A stretch of DNA of 64,000 bases from Haemonchus contortus (Eukaryota; Nematoda; Chromadorea; Rhabditida; Trichostrongylidae): NCBI GenBank assembly GCA_000469685.2, contig LS997567.1:5163374-5227373 (forward strand), written 5' to 3'. The position numbers and the translations under genes were made by a program. The notes below the pieces were generated by a model that saw nothing but the letters and a program-made list of their open reading frames with translations, made no database searches and was not told where the DNA came from. Positions 12,901 through 24,900 of the stretch are shown piece after piece (the stretch's first letter is position 1; every line of letters begins with the position of its first letter).

Positions 12901-15900
12901 ATAGCAATTTCTCATAGCTCCATTGGTTGAAGAGTTAGGACCCACCAATGGGCATTGCCGCTCGCTCCAGACAATACCGCCCATATGCTTAGCACCAGGG
13001 CACGGGCTTAAGGCTTACCTAGAGCTAATTTCTGGCCAATGAACGAGCTACACATGCCTTCAGCCTGACTCGTTTAGCATACCAGTTTGTTTTTGGTATT
13101 ACCTTTTGATTTTTCTCATTTTATATAATTTATGAAGTGTTTCAGCAGATGCCAGTACACCGCTCACTTTCTCGGCGAATGAATGCTGCGATTCCCGTCT
13201 TGCCCAGATTATGAGGAGTGCGGCCGACGATTCCTCTTCATTTGCTCATTTGGGAGATGCTGCTAAGGTAAAAAGACTATTGGCTAGTTATAGTTTGACT
13301 ATTGGACTTTTCGCCCTAGAAAATTTATTTTTAATAACTTTCATTCAATTTCCTACGCGAAAGGCCTCAAAACAATGGGATTTCACATATCTGTTTAGTT
13401 CATTCAACGACGAATCCAGTTGGAGTACTTGTTATCATTCGAGGTAATCATTAGTGCAGGAGACTTTGCAACTTCAACATATTACCACGGAACAAATACT
13501 TGTAAGATACGCGTGGGACAGTATAATGTTCTGGCATACGAGACACCCGTTCAGGTGAGTTGGGAATTTTTTTCGAAAGAATTTATTGGCTACTTTCAGA
13601 GTTCAACGACCGTCCGTCCGTCCGTCCGACCATCCGACGCGTGCGTGCTGCGACGGCGGTCGCTAGAGTAGTGTTGACAGCGCTGGCACGTGATCTAGTG
13701 TTGTCCACAACGGTCAGGCGCCGCCGTCGCAGCACGCACGCGTCGGACGGTCGGACGAACTCTGAAAGTGCCATTAAGTGTGCCTTAAGAATATGTAATC
13801 ACCAAAACGTTTTTCAGTATAATCCGTTCGACATTGTAGAGGAGGACTTTCTAGCCAGTGCAGATTCTGAGGAGCCTCTAGGGTGTAAGACGTTTCAAGT
13901 AACTATTTTAGTTGATGAATAGTTGAAAGCAAGTTTGGTTTCTGCTAACAAAACTTTTCTTCTTTATCTGCTCCTCTTATATCAATCTTTTTTCTTTTCT
14001 CTTTTTTCTCTTTTTTTTCTTTTTTTTCAAGTTGTCACGCCCGCTATGCGTGCTCAAGTTGTTTATAGTCGGCGACTTGGCAACCAGCTGCAAGCGCTGG
14101 CTTTTGCAATCGCTGCAGCTAAGCATGCTATCACTAAGCCTTCGACAATAAAGTGGTTGTTGTAATAGTTGCTCGATCAACTGCTTTGTTTTTACAATTG
14201 ATCATTCGGATCTATCGTTCCATCGTTCCACTGTAAATGATCCATGATCTATCGATTGGCTACAAATTTGCTGCCGAATATCTAATTGGAACTATGGCCG
14301 CCACCTTATTTTTACGAATGCATTTAATATTTATTTATGTTACTGGCAATACCTTAGTACGATCTCAGAATTTTTGTAGTTGCTGGAAAGTTGATTTTAT
14401 CAGTTATACTTAAATATGAAATAAAGGTAAGCATAATAGAAGTATATACAAATATACCAGTTGTAAAATTATTTCCAGCTTCACGCCCCACAAATGTACG
14501 AGGCGATTTTCCTGATGTCAGAGTTGATCCTTCTGCAGGAGGTTTGTATAAAAAAAACTATCTCTTCCAGCCGTAGTCTACACGATCGAGATACGTATTG
14601 ATTTTTATAGATGACCTTACAATCCAGCCAAGCCCTCGGGAAGCTCGGGCAAGGGCTTTTCTAGGAGGTGGGTAAACATCATATATGACAACAATTACTG
14701 AATTCAACAGTTTCCGTTGCAGCCGGTGGAGCTGGAGTAACTTCGGAGCATGACGCTTCCGACATTGACATGGTCCCTCCTGGGCAAAGCGCGATGCCTT
14801 TGACAGTCATCGATGGGTTTCACGTGGGAGGGAATCGAAGTTTGGGAGTAACAACCAGAAAAGACTTGGAAGACCTGCCACCCGGTAGTCATTGTGATAA
14901 ACAAAACCGTACAGGTAAACAGATTTATTTGAAAAATAAGTTCCGATATCAACAATGAGTGAATTCAAGGGGATATATGCTGTAGCAGTGCACTATTTGA
15001 GACCATGACGGACGCTTTCTATGAAATGAGCAGTTCACCCGAGTTCTCCTTCAGTAGTGCAGGAAATCTTGCGAGTGTAAGTTGTACTTAGTGCCTAAAA
15101 CAGTAATTCCTAAAGCATTTTGTGATTTTCATTTTCATTCAGTTCATTCAAAAGCGAGTGCAAAACCGATTTGGTCTATCATTTGAAGTGATCGTTTCAC
15201 CGGGTGATTTTGCTTTAGCCTCCTATGGAGTTAGTGATGATACTTGTAAGTATCATGAACGAGGCTTCGTAGCAATGGCCTATGCTACACCTATACAGGT
15301 AAGACCGGATAGTTGTTTAGACTTTGTTAGTAAACATAAATAAAGAGCGCCATTACTGACGTGACAATGAAAATAATCTTTCGAGACGTAGATGGAAAGT
15401 TTTAAAAAATTGTCCCTCCGCTTCTTTTTGACTGTTATTTACTGTTATTTCATTTTTTTCCCGAAAAAAGTGTCAACCCTATTGGATTTTGTAGCACCGC
15501 GGTCGCGTTGCGGCTAATGACGTCATAGGTCGCACTCTTATTGGCACGTCCTAAGTGCTACAACGTTTTTAACTCTGTACATACCTGTGCTGATTAAATT
15601 CATTTACATGCAACGCTATCCGGAAAGGGGATGATTTTTCTTAAAGGGAATTTCCTGTGACGCGACCGCTTGAGCCCATACTTCGCGTCAGCCCGCAACG
15701 TGTAACTCCATCAGCTGCGATGGCTAGTAGATAGTTTTTGCTATCTAATTTTCCCACCCCTTACAACTACATTAAATTTAAGGGCTAAGTTTAAAGGAGA
15801 GATTTATGTTAGAACTAGCATTCGGTTACTTGTTGGAGGTGGAAAAACAAAAAAGGAATGGAAATCTCATAAGTGACGTTTTCAGTACGACATTACACGA

Positions 15901-18900
15901 TTGGAAGACGAGGAATACTTCTCATCGATTTCGTCCCGCGATGATCTTGGTGCTACTGAACCGTATCTGCCTGAACAGCGTCCTTTCCACACACCATTAG
16001 CGCTAGAGACCGAAGGAAATCGAGCCGGATTCCCCAAAGGATCTCATTGTTTGACCGCCGAACGTGCAGGTAGTAACCTTTCCCATTGAGTTGGCGATTT
16101 TCATTTTTTAAAGTCAGCTCCAGGTCATCGGAATATGTCTTTTTCAACAATTTGGGCACTGCAAATTGGTCTGCTCGGTGGCATTGACGCACAGCCCGCC
16201 CTTTGCGCGGCAATCGGACCCCGTCGAAGGGGGCGGGGCTGTCGTTGGTGTGAGCCTTGCCACCAATCTGCAGTGCGCCAAGCGTGTCTACGACCTATAG
16301 GAATGAATGTACTGAATTCAGGGTCAAAGTGCTGCAGCCTCCCATTGTTCAGAGTGATGCAGTCCACATACGAGTCGCTTATCAAGAATACTAATTTCGA
16401 CCCGTATAATACGAGAACGATCGCGCAAGTACTCAATCTTTCTTTGTATCCCACACAATTGATTTGACTAAGAAAATTACTTTCTAGGCTATACAGTACG
16501 ACGCAGAAGAAGAGCTCCAGATGAGCTTTGAAGTCCTTGTATCTACCGATGACTTTGCCTACGCTAGCGCCTATACGGGGCCAATGATATGCAAGTTTCG
16601 CGTTGACCGCTACTACGCTATGGCATATGCCAGTCCAAGACAGGTATGTGGGAAAGTTCTGGCCAAATGTCTCCCTACTTAATCACATGTTAGTTGGGCT
16701 AGTATCACTTTTTATAACGTAATATCATTAAGTATCATTCATGCTTGTTGATCGTTCCGGAAGAATCATGCTAAATATCATGAACACTTAAGCAGATTGT
16801 GTACACCTTAGTGGATGGCAGATCGCCCTGTTATTGAAAGGCACAGTTGACGTTGAAAATGGTTTCCGAGATTTTTCCCTAGGATAAACCTGTGGCCCCT
16901 AAGCATAGTCTAAGGGACGTTGTCGGATCGAATAATAATCAAGATAGGGCGAATCAGGGCCCCAAAATTGGCTTAGCCGACAATCACACCCATGGCGGAC
17001 GGGTTGTTAAGCGTTGTATAATAAATCTTTAGAGGTTGCACCATTCGCACCGGGACCCACACCTTACACGCAAACACTGTATTGCGGCCAGCTGTATGCA
17101 ATGACGCGTGTGTTCGAACAGCTCGTCCACATTCCCCTTCCATGCAGCTTTATTCCTAACATTCTCTTTCAATCCCTAAGTTTACTTCTTCTTTTTTGAA
17201 GCCTTATATTTCTCAGAATACACCGATTTTCGCATTCTTTTCGACACTTGCACTTCCCTGGACTATCACTTTCAATACTCGTCAATGGGTGTAATTTTAA
17301 GTACAGTTGATGCTTCGTATTCAATTTATTGTAGCTAGTTTAGCTAGCTTTCATTATTTTCAATAATTCTGTGTGGAAGGATTTGTTTTTAACAGTGTAC
17401 TTTTATGTACTCTGAATCTTCTTCCAGTATCCGATACACACGGACTTCTTCGATGACGATGGTCTAGCGATTCCTCTCTATTGCCCTGCGGAGGTGTCAG
17501 TTTTAAGTGGTGAGCGCTAGCTACGTATGTTTGCCTTCGATGATTCTTATACTTCAAAAAATTAAAACCAAAATAGGTCTATCGTAAAGTGCAGGGTAGT
17601 GGGTAATTAACATTTGTGTGTGACAAACGTTTGGGGCGGAGACAGGACGGCGCCAAGCGGCGCCGCAAAAGAAGTATAGCCGAAGGATCATAACTCTCGC
17701 CCCATTCAAACCTTCCAATTTCTGAAGCCAGTCGGTGAAAACCAAGTACATTTTTTCAGATTAAACTTTCGTTAGTTGACAGCTGGCCACCGTAAATCAT
17801 TGTATAGGAAACATACGCATTCAAAACCCCACTATGATTCTGAACAGGAGTCGAATCCTGGCGTACATCCCCCAGACGAAGTTTATCAACGCTCGAAAAC
17901 ATTATCCTTTACCTTTTTTTTAAGGTTATTTGTGCTGCGATGGAACGCTGCAGTATGAGATGCTTCGATCTTTCTATGATGAACGTAAAAATCAAAGTGG
18001 CAGAGACATAGACGCAGAAGCTTTGGCGAAGGTGAGAATGTGCTCGGGTGAATATATTTCATACTTAATACAATATTTCTGCTGAAGCAGATGTTTCGAA
18101 TACGAATTTTTGTAATGTTACGAGCTGGAGGCTGAAGTTCGAGCTAAATGGGCGTGTCTCCCTGAGCTATTTGGCGTGGTTCCCGAGAAACTCGTCCAAC
18201 TTCTTCATTTGGAAGTTCACCTCTACATTCTAACTTTTACTTTTTATTTGACAACAAGTCATCGTCATCTCTCTGCAGATGGTTTGATAAGCGTATACGA
18301 TTGTTGGGCGTAGTTCTCCAAAACTGTTTACCTCTTCCATTAGGAAGTTCACAAGTATCTTCAAGTATCTTTATTTATTATTTGCCAGCTCGCTAGTCGC
18401 TAATAATATCACAGCGCATTCGACTATTCCTGGACCATATGCTAAACTTTTTTTTTTCAGAGAGCCCTGAATAACGTACAGCGTCGTTTCAACACCACTT
18501 TCGAGTCAATTGTCTCACCATCTGATTTTGTCTGGCGAACACATGTTTACAATCAGTTTTCTTGTAAATTTGTTTATGATGGACTTCATGCGCTACTCTT
18601 TGAGTCCAGCAAGGTTTGTGTTGTTTTTCATTCTACTGGTGGCTTCTTTACTCATTTTGCTTATATTCATAAGTATCGTACACAGCGGTCGAGGTATTAC
18701 TAGAGAGTTACCCTTGAGTATTCTCATGTTTACTCCCTGCCCTGAATTGGCCCCTCTATCGGTTAAAAAAGTATCCAAGTTGTAAGAGTTGAACCAGTTT
18801 ACGACGGTCATTATTTTCGACCATAAACAAACAATCAACGTAGCCAAGGGAAATAGGAAACTGGGGATCAGCAACTTATGAGGCCACTTAAGTTGATGTC

Positions 18901-21900
18901 TCGCAAGGGCGTCATCAGTTTACAACTTTGGGATCATTCCAATTCTCTGGTCACGCTGAAGAGGAGTGGTTACTCTCAAATTCAAAAATTGAATACGAAA
19001 TTTTTCACGTGGAATCAGTTCGTTCCACCGTATCATACAGACTCTCTTACCCTAGGGGACTCCTTGGCCCCAATATGAGGCCCCTCACTTGATGGTCGGT
19101 AATCTTCAGCGCCTGCCCCTAAAGCTGGGTGCTACAGCCTTTAAGGAGGGATGGGGCAGCAGAGTTCTGTAAATGACGGAGCGATACTGCCTGAACAGCT
19201 TCAGAGCAATTCGGGAAGGATGTACCACTCTTCTGTAAAGGAGTATTGTGTTGTACGGCTGTCCTGAAAGTAGGGCTTACAGAGCGAGTTTACTTCAAGG
19301 GAACTCAGAGGAGCAAGGTTGAATCAAGACTGGGAAGGGGCCAGGTACTCTTTTTCATCATAAAAAGCGTGAATTTGCTGGGGACCCTACGGGCAGGTTA
19401 GCATTCGAGGACGGCCAGCGCGCCTCTTATTGGTTGAATGGCTTGCAGCTCGACCATGCGCGAATGAAAGGTCCTCTGGAGCTCGTCAGACTGCAACGCC
19501 AATTAGCAGCATGAACAGCAAGAACCACAAAGTTTTTGTCGCTTTCACTGCTGATGTGACACAATGCTCACTAAGAAGGGTCTGCGGTCTGACTCATGTG
19601 TCTTCCCCATACCCACGACCAGATCCGGGAGTATGCTTTCTAGGGGAACTGAGGCAGTTGGCCGTTATTGTCATACTTAAATTGTTTTACTGGAATTCTC
19701 GCAAAAGTTTAATTTTGTGGCTTTTTAATACAGTCTTTTCAAAGAGCTTCGTTTCAGGCGTTTCCACCCGAACTGCTATCTGAGGTTGCGGTAAGCTTTT
19801 AACTTGGCTCGGCTTTTTTTCGTGTTTTTTCAGTTCTTGAAAGCAGTGGATACGAAAAGCTACGGCTGCTTTCATAGTCCGCCGGGCGGCGTGCGAGCGA
19901 GCGAGCCGACTCGCTCGTGCGCTCGCGCGCTCGCGGGCCAGCTGGCGGACTATGAAAGCAGCCTTTGGGTGCATATAGGGATTATGTATATAAGTACTGG
20001 GAAAGGCAAAGGCAAAGGGAACCATGTGAAAAGTTAGCTTCGTGAAGGCACTTAGAAGTGAAGATGTATTTCGTTTTTCTACTCGGACGTTTGAATCTTA
20101 AAAATAGGCTTTCATGTTCTATGAATCCCGAAAGTCCTGATGAGATATATAAGGGATTCGTATGGGAAAACCCTGAAAAACTTTATTTTGGATATAGTGG
20201 ATATTTTGAAAATGGGTTCGAGGAGTGGAAATGCACATTCACAAAAAGTGATTGGAAATCAAGATGGAGGACTCTATGCAGAACTCCACAAACCGTTTGA
20301 AAGGCTCAATAAGAATTACTTTATGTAGATTCTCTGTGTAGGATGCATACAGATAGAGCTGTTGGGCGAGCTCGTTTACCATTTCGCCAACTTTAGCAGG
20401 CTGTCTCGACTGAGATTTGTACTGCATCCGTGGCCAAAGGTAGTACATGGATCGTTGTGGGATCCAGAAACGGTCCAGATAAGGGTCCCGGTTTGAGGCG
20501 CACACTGTAAGTGGACGTGTTTTCGCCGGCTTTGTTACTACTGCACTATTCACAGAACGAGACGAATAGTATGCTCATGTGAGAGACACCCAGATCAAAA
20601 AAGGACGGTGATCTCGCACAACCCTTTATTTGCTACTTTTTAAAGCCTTATGATTTCAAAACCGCCAATTTTCGCGCTCTCTTCGTCATCCTTGCACTAT
20701 TAGGCACAATGGCTTTCATTATTTCACTCAAAATATATACGTCAGAATTATCGTGATCTGTGCCTTCAGGTAAAACTGGATGGCGTTCACGTTGATATTA
20801 AGCTTGCTCAGGGGCATTCGAGATATTAAACCCTTCCCACCTATACGTAATTCATATATGCACATCCAAATTCGGTAGTTTCCGCTCTCAAGATTGAATG
20901 GTCGGTTTTTTTTCTTTGTTTTGCTTAACTAGTTTGAATGTTTTAGCCTCCTGCCGTACCTGCAGCACCGCCGGCGATTGGTCCTCCACAAGCTCCTTTC
21001 GGCCCTCCACAGGCTCCGTTCGGTCCTCCACAAGCTCCACTTGGCCCTCCACAGGCTCCATTTGGTCCACCACAAGCTCCATTTGCGCCTCCACAGGCTC
21101 CATTCGGCCCTCCGCAAGCTCCTGTAGCTCCTCCAAATGCCCCCTTTGTCGCTCCACCGGCTCCGTTGGCTTCCCCAGGTGTTTTTCCTGTTGCGCCACC
21201 AGCACCCGTTGCCCCACCACCAGCAGCAGTTGAACCAGCAGGTTTCTTCCCAGGTGGATTGGAAGGAGGCTTCGGAGGAGGAGGATTCGGAGGGGGAGGA
21301 GGAGGAGGAGGAGGAGGTTCGTTTGACGGAGAGGAATAATGTTTATTTTCTGATCAATCACTGTATTACCAGGTTGTTTCTCAACGGATACGTGGGTGAC
21401 AACGCCTGATGGTAAGAAACGGATGGATCAACTGAAAGTGGGCGACTTCATCCTCACGGCTAATCAGACAGCGGTTTGTGCTTTCTGTGAACAGGAATTT
21501 GTTGGCGTTTTTGTTTGGAATCCTTTTTCTTTAAACTTCCAACCTGAGAAAAACACTTGGAGTTTGGAGTTTCGCTCCTCCCTTTGCCCCGCCCTAAACT
21601 TTTTCAAAAAAAGGGACGGTTCGACCTGAGGGAACGGCGGTTCATCATTGCGCAAAGGAAGTATGTCATAAACGCATTTTCAAGGGGATTAAATAATCCA
21701 AAAAGATAAATCCAAAAAATACAGGTCCAATGCGTGAGATGCCGTAGGGGTTGCAGCCACGTGAAGATTTAGGCACTGGGAGTTTTATTAACAGTAGTGG
21801 CTCCACTTCAATTCCCTTTACGCTAAGTTTCCGGCTTCAATTGATTTTATTTTGATAATACTACATTTTCAAGTAGCAAATTACTCGAGTAAAACTAGTT

Positions 21901-24900
21901 GTACACTCTATGGAAACGGCATATCGCTGTGGCAGGGCGGTCTTCGGTCTGTACTTAGTCCTGGTCCTTTTTTTTATAAAAAAAGATGTCAGGAGTGGAA
22001 AAGTGATCCTGACCAGACTATAGTTCATTGAATTGACCTCAGTTAGGTCCCGTTTTTACTGGTATAGAACGATACTGCATCAAACCCACAGAGCAGTACC
22101 CATGGGACTTTTGTGTTGCAGAATTTACTTGTCCTTGATGGGCTGTTAATGCAGGAGTTCTTTGAATAATTAAATCTTCACCTTAAAATGCAATATTACG
22201 AGTACCGAAGAGGATAGAGGGTGAAGCCTTCAATCAATACCGTTTTCGGGATGCGCCCCTACCTTCGGTGCCCATTAAGAATTGTAGAGCCGTTGGAATG
22301 CGTATATGACCTACACAATAAATTGCGGTGGCCAGCCGATGTACGCACCTTTACGTCCAAGACGAGCCTCGTCCGGATTAAGCGGCTTCGAATGAATGGA
22401 AGGCTTAGCTGGATTAAGGGATCGTAGATCCTCGATTTGATCCTCGGACCAACCGTGTGCGGTAGGGCACCACTTGCCACTACACCTCATGCCTCATCCT
22501 TTTACATCTTGATATACAGTATTTCAAACTGCTGGTTTTATAACGCTAATCGGAAAAGGAAAACTCATCGGATTACACTTGTTTCAATGTAACCTGAAGG
22601 CACAGTTCACGATAAAAACGGTTTCAGAGATTCCCCCACAGGATGAATTTTAGGCCCCCGCGTATACCACATCTGGCACTATTAGGTCGGAAAACGGCCT
22701 ATTTTTAGAGTTGTAAAGACTCGAAGATTGGCCCGTGTGTATACTCGGACGAGTTTCACCGGCATCGTAGAGAATGCACCGATCACAAGGGAACCCATGT
22801 AGGAAGTTCAAACAACTTATCATGGCCAATAGCGACAGTGAAATGCAGTTCTGCACAATTCTGGCTTGATGTAGTCAGCTCTTTGGGCAGTTGCAATAAC
22901 TGAAATCTCGTCCGAATACCCCTTCCATGTTATTTCTGTCATGGCAATCTCGTCCAACCTCTATTTCCCTACTTTTGAGGAGCCATACTATTCCTGGAAT
23001 CGACGGATTCTCTCGCTTTTTTCACTACCGATGCACTATTCCCAATCTATACTTCCGCTTTTCGAATAAAAACGGGTACCTCAAAATTATCGTGATCTGT
23101 GCCTTTAAGTAAAAGACTGTTTCCTGCAAAATCATCCCTCTTTTTCATTTTTTTCTGAATTTCAGGCGTACTTCACTCCGGTGACCTTGTGGATTCATCG
23201 TGAACCGGAGGTGGTGACCAAATTTGTTACAATAATGACCGATTATGGCAAGATGCTTGCACTTACACCACGACATTTAATATTCCGGAACAAATGCGAT
23301 GGTGAGTGACCGGATAATTTGGTTTTCGTTTAATCTCTATTTTACTAGTTCTACATACGTAGAGATTCATATGAAACCGGCAGTTAGCGAGGGCGGGCAA
23401 GGGGAGGAATTCCACTGGAACAGGGGTTGCTCTTATTGGCTGCTTTCATAGTCCGCGATTTGCGCACGAGCGCGTGAGCGGGCAAGCGAGCGACTACTCG
23501 TCCGGCGGTATCGTTAAGGATTCAGTTATAAACAAGGGGCAAGCGCTGCCCCCGGTAGCTCGCGCGCTCGCGGGCTAAGTCGCGGACTATGAAAGCAACC
23601 ATAGCTTTCACCCAGGTGGGCACGTTGCGTATGGCTGAAGGGGAGGGAGGGGGGGGGGGGGAGAGGGTTGGGCTCTACATTTGACCGACCAAAGATGAAG
23701 ATGGTCTACCGCTTCGGTACACCCTTGAACTGTAACAGTTACCATAGTAATCGCTATGAGTTCATATCGAACTGATCAAAAAGATTGGTTTTCTTATCGA
23801 TTTCCTCCAGTCAGCAAATAAAACTTCAGAGACCAGTTATCCGAGTTATCGATTTGCTATATTTAGAAAGACTATTTTTACTCCGGGTTCCTTATTAGAT
23901 GAGCTATCTGCATCAGCCCTGCAGGCTTTTTTCTCCCTGAAAGGCAATTTCTTGACATCACATTGGAAATGACATGCATTTCTTCCCCACATCGCCCCCG
24001 GGAATGTTGTCCATCATCGAATGCCTCCTAGTCCACCTCCTCACTTTCACCTCGAACTTCTTATACTTGTAAAGGTTTTTGCATTTATTTTCGGATGCCC
24101 TTTCCCATGTTCAATCCACTCACTTGGTCCCTCCTTCAGTAAACTGGAGAGTTGGAATGTTGTACGATACTGGCCTCCTTTCTAAGCGCTCGTTGACGGA
24201 ATTAATTGGAAATTGAGCTTGCTTAATCCTATTGCATCCCTTATGTTTACGTCAGTAAACAAAAACATTGCGTTGAAACTGGTATAACGCCTAGATACAT
24301 TGATTAATAGAAGCTTTAAAACTCCCAGTGTGGGTGGCGTTCGAGAAAATATTGTGATTGGGCGTAGAAGTAGAGGAACTTTTTTAAAGCAATTATTGAA
24401 TCGCCTTAATAACAAGTAATAACTCCATTCACTTGCCCAATAATAGTAAAATAAGCAGGACAACAAGTAAACAGCTCTACTCTTGCTGGTGTTCATTTAT
24501 TATTATGTAACTGCTACTGTTTTTGTGCGCTGCCATCCCGATGACCCTGAATGGCTGCGCGGCCATTTCTCGTAACGATATCAATCGATACCGTATAGTT
24601 TACTATATTTCCTTTTGTTGTAGCGACTTAGCGATTTCTTCGGACTTCACCGACTATTTCGCTTATCCCTGTCATGAGCCTCTACGGCTCTTGTGTACTC
24701 TCCTTCTCCGGAGGGGACAAATAGGGCATTATTCCGTTTGTTCAAAGCTTTTATGGCCAAGTATGAGCAGAAATCCGTCCAGATGCTCTTTAATGTCTCG
24801 GGGAAACGTATCTGGCTAGTGGCCCTGATCCAATAGTCGTACAAACGTACATATGTAGAGCCACATGGATGCGTGCATGCTATGCTCGGTCTTTGAGGTT

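Noticed and set aside
13560..13922. 120-codon plus-strand Arg-rich frame
   Set aside because: It runs through the hairpin MITE in the intron; the true exon 13818-13884 is in another frame.
16125..16467. About 110-codon frames on both strands with Cys/Arg-rich content
   Set aside because: Only 16322-16428 fits the Ground-like module in phase; the GC-rich remainder is intron.
20888..21361. 157-codon minus-strand frame rich in Leu/Val/Glu repeats, and the overlapping plus-strand Ser/Thr-rich frame at 20898-21233
   Set aside because: Both are other-frame readings of the Pro/Gln/Ala repeat exon, which alone fits the splice phases and leads into the Hint domain.
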